From positions 10,691,853 through 10,755,852 of the forward strand of contig RPFO01000213.1 in the NCBI GenBank assembly GCA_009746045.1: 64,000 bases of DNA. The letters run 5' to 3'. The notes beneath the pieces are model-generated. The model searched no databases. It saw only the letters and a program-made list of their open reading frames with translations, and had not been told where the DNA came from. The translations under genes were made by a program, and so were the position numbers. Every line of letters begins with the position of its first letter. Within the stretch, counting starts at the first letter, position 1. Positions 63,780 through 64,000 of the stretch are shown one piece after another. Origin of the DNA: Mesostigma viride. Its lineage: Eukaryota > Streptophyta > Mesostigmatophyceae > Mesostigmatales > Mesostigmataceae.

Positions 63780-64000
63780 ATGAGCCAGCGACGTCCTTTT
63801 CCTGCTCCTTCTCATTCGACTAGTAATAATAGTTTAGCAAAGTATTACGTTGTTATTACCCCTCAATGGGCATCTATTTTCTTATCGTGGGCCGATGCTA
63901 GGAAGTTCGTTCAGTCACGTGCTTATAACGTCTCCAAATATAAGAAGTTTATGTCCTTTGAAGAAGCTCAGACCTACCTCTTAAAGCATAGTGAATCAGA
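63780..64000 (+). CDS. elF-2 ORFb: viroplasmin/RNase H1 N-terminal-like, partial
   Basis: 73 codons to the window end, starting MSQRRPFPAPSHSTS. Uninterrupted homologue of the ORF that the DIRS element split in elF-1. KYYVVITPQWASIFLSWADARK and YKKFMSFEEAQTYL fit the hybrid-binding fold: conserved YY, W, and a K-F..F.EAQ.YL end. The 3' part is beyond the window. Confidence 0.7.
   Translation, partial: MSQRRPFPAPSHSTSNNSLAKYYVVITPQWASIFLSWADARKFVQSRAYNVSKYKKFMSFEEAQTYLLKHSES

Larger units (their letters stand above)
62712..64000 (+). mobile_element. elF-2: second copy of the multi-ORF element, 5' part
   Basis: Starts TGTTACGTCGCGTAAC and runs parallel to elF-1 through leader, ORFa and ORFb to the end of the window. 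The leader of 390 bases contains GTGTTAAATGAATTAACAC (an inverted repeat) and GGTCACGGCAGTGTAG in both copies. Overall similarity looks around nine in ten bases, with small indels. Confidence 0.65.

Noticed and set aside
63101-64000. elF as an integrated caulimovirus
   Set aside because: The viroplasmin-like domain alone is not evidence for a virus, and no movement protein, coat protein or RT is visible.

Overview
This window is eukaryotic and made almost entirely of transposable elements nested inside one another. I recognise no host gene, rRNA, functional tRNA or CRISPR array. Evidence for a eukaryote: LTR retrotransposons, a DIRS-type element, a Penelope-like element, an R2-type LINE fragment, a CACTA DNA transposon, AATAAA signals and no bacterial operon structure. 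A green alga or another protist is my best guess, from the mix of DIRS with split repeats, Penelope-like RT with N-terminal GIY-YIG, and divergent copia elements, but the sequence does not prove it. Element names below are local to this report.

Layout. 1-4180: 3' part of a copia-like element (CopA1, +) carrying a LINE fragment (2063-2855). 4180-6851: decayed Penelope-like retroelement. 7012-11021: non-coding repeats interrupted by a 1.74 kb DNA element with palindromic ends (7667-9406). 11022-13965: copia-like CopD (-), its LTR hit by a second copy of the same LINE fragment. From 13966 a Russian doll begins: elF-1 (13966-57011) interrupts CopD; a DIRS element (15142-54460) interrupts an ORF of elF-1; copia-like CopB (18935-52892) interrupts the DIRS; CopC (24699-33161) and CopA2 (33788-51429) interrupt CopB; an LTR element without coding capacity (38649-46095) and a second palindrome-ended DNA element (48545-50285) interrupt CopA2; a TRIM-like insertion (41177-41837) and a 4 kb CACTA transposon (41939-45990) sit in one LTR of that LTR element. 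On the right, a TTAA-flanked element (54866-56789) and CopA3 (57012-62159) interrupt elF-1, CopE (from 62160) interrupts CopA3, and a second elF copy (from 62712) interrupts CopE. CopD > elF-1 > DIRS > CopB > CopA2 > LTR element > CACTA gives seven levels. Most junctions are supported by target-site duplications or by reading frames that resume across the insertion.

The most unusual biology is the copia-like clade (CopA, B, C, D, E). Its RNase H and integrase look like Ty1/copia, but the retropepsin-like domain lies after the integrase and before the RT, so the order is GAG-INT-PR-RT-RH instead of GAG-PR-INT-RT-RH. The protease triad reads D-T-N or D-T-Q instead of D-T/S-G. The RT box is HGDD instead of YVDD. 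LTRs start AGTTA and end AACT or close variants, not TG..CA. An extra ORF of unknown function lies between the 5' LTR and gag. Four copies carry a tRNA T-arm-like hairpin in the 3' noncoding region. The DIRS element has a separate feature of note, a 2A-like motif between its RNase H and tyrosine recombinase.

How the parts work together: none of the copia-like copies seen is fully intact, since nearly all ORFs carry frameshifts, stops or insertions. The longest intact ORF is the 977-codon DIRS RT-RH-recombinase. The non-autonomous elements depend on machinery encoded elsewhere. All statements rest on reading the sequence; no database or alignment was run. Borders without a stated duplication are approximate.
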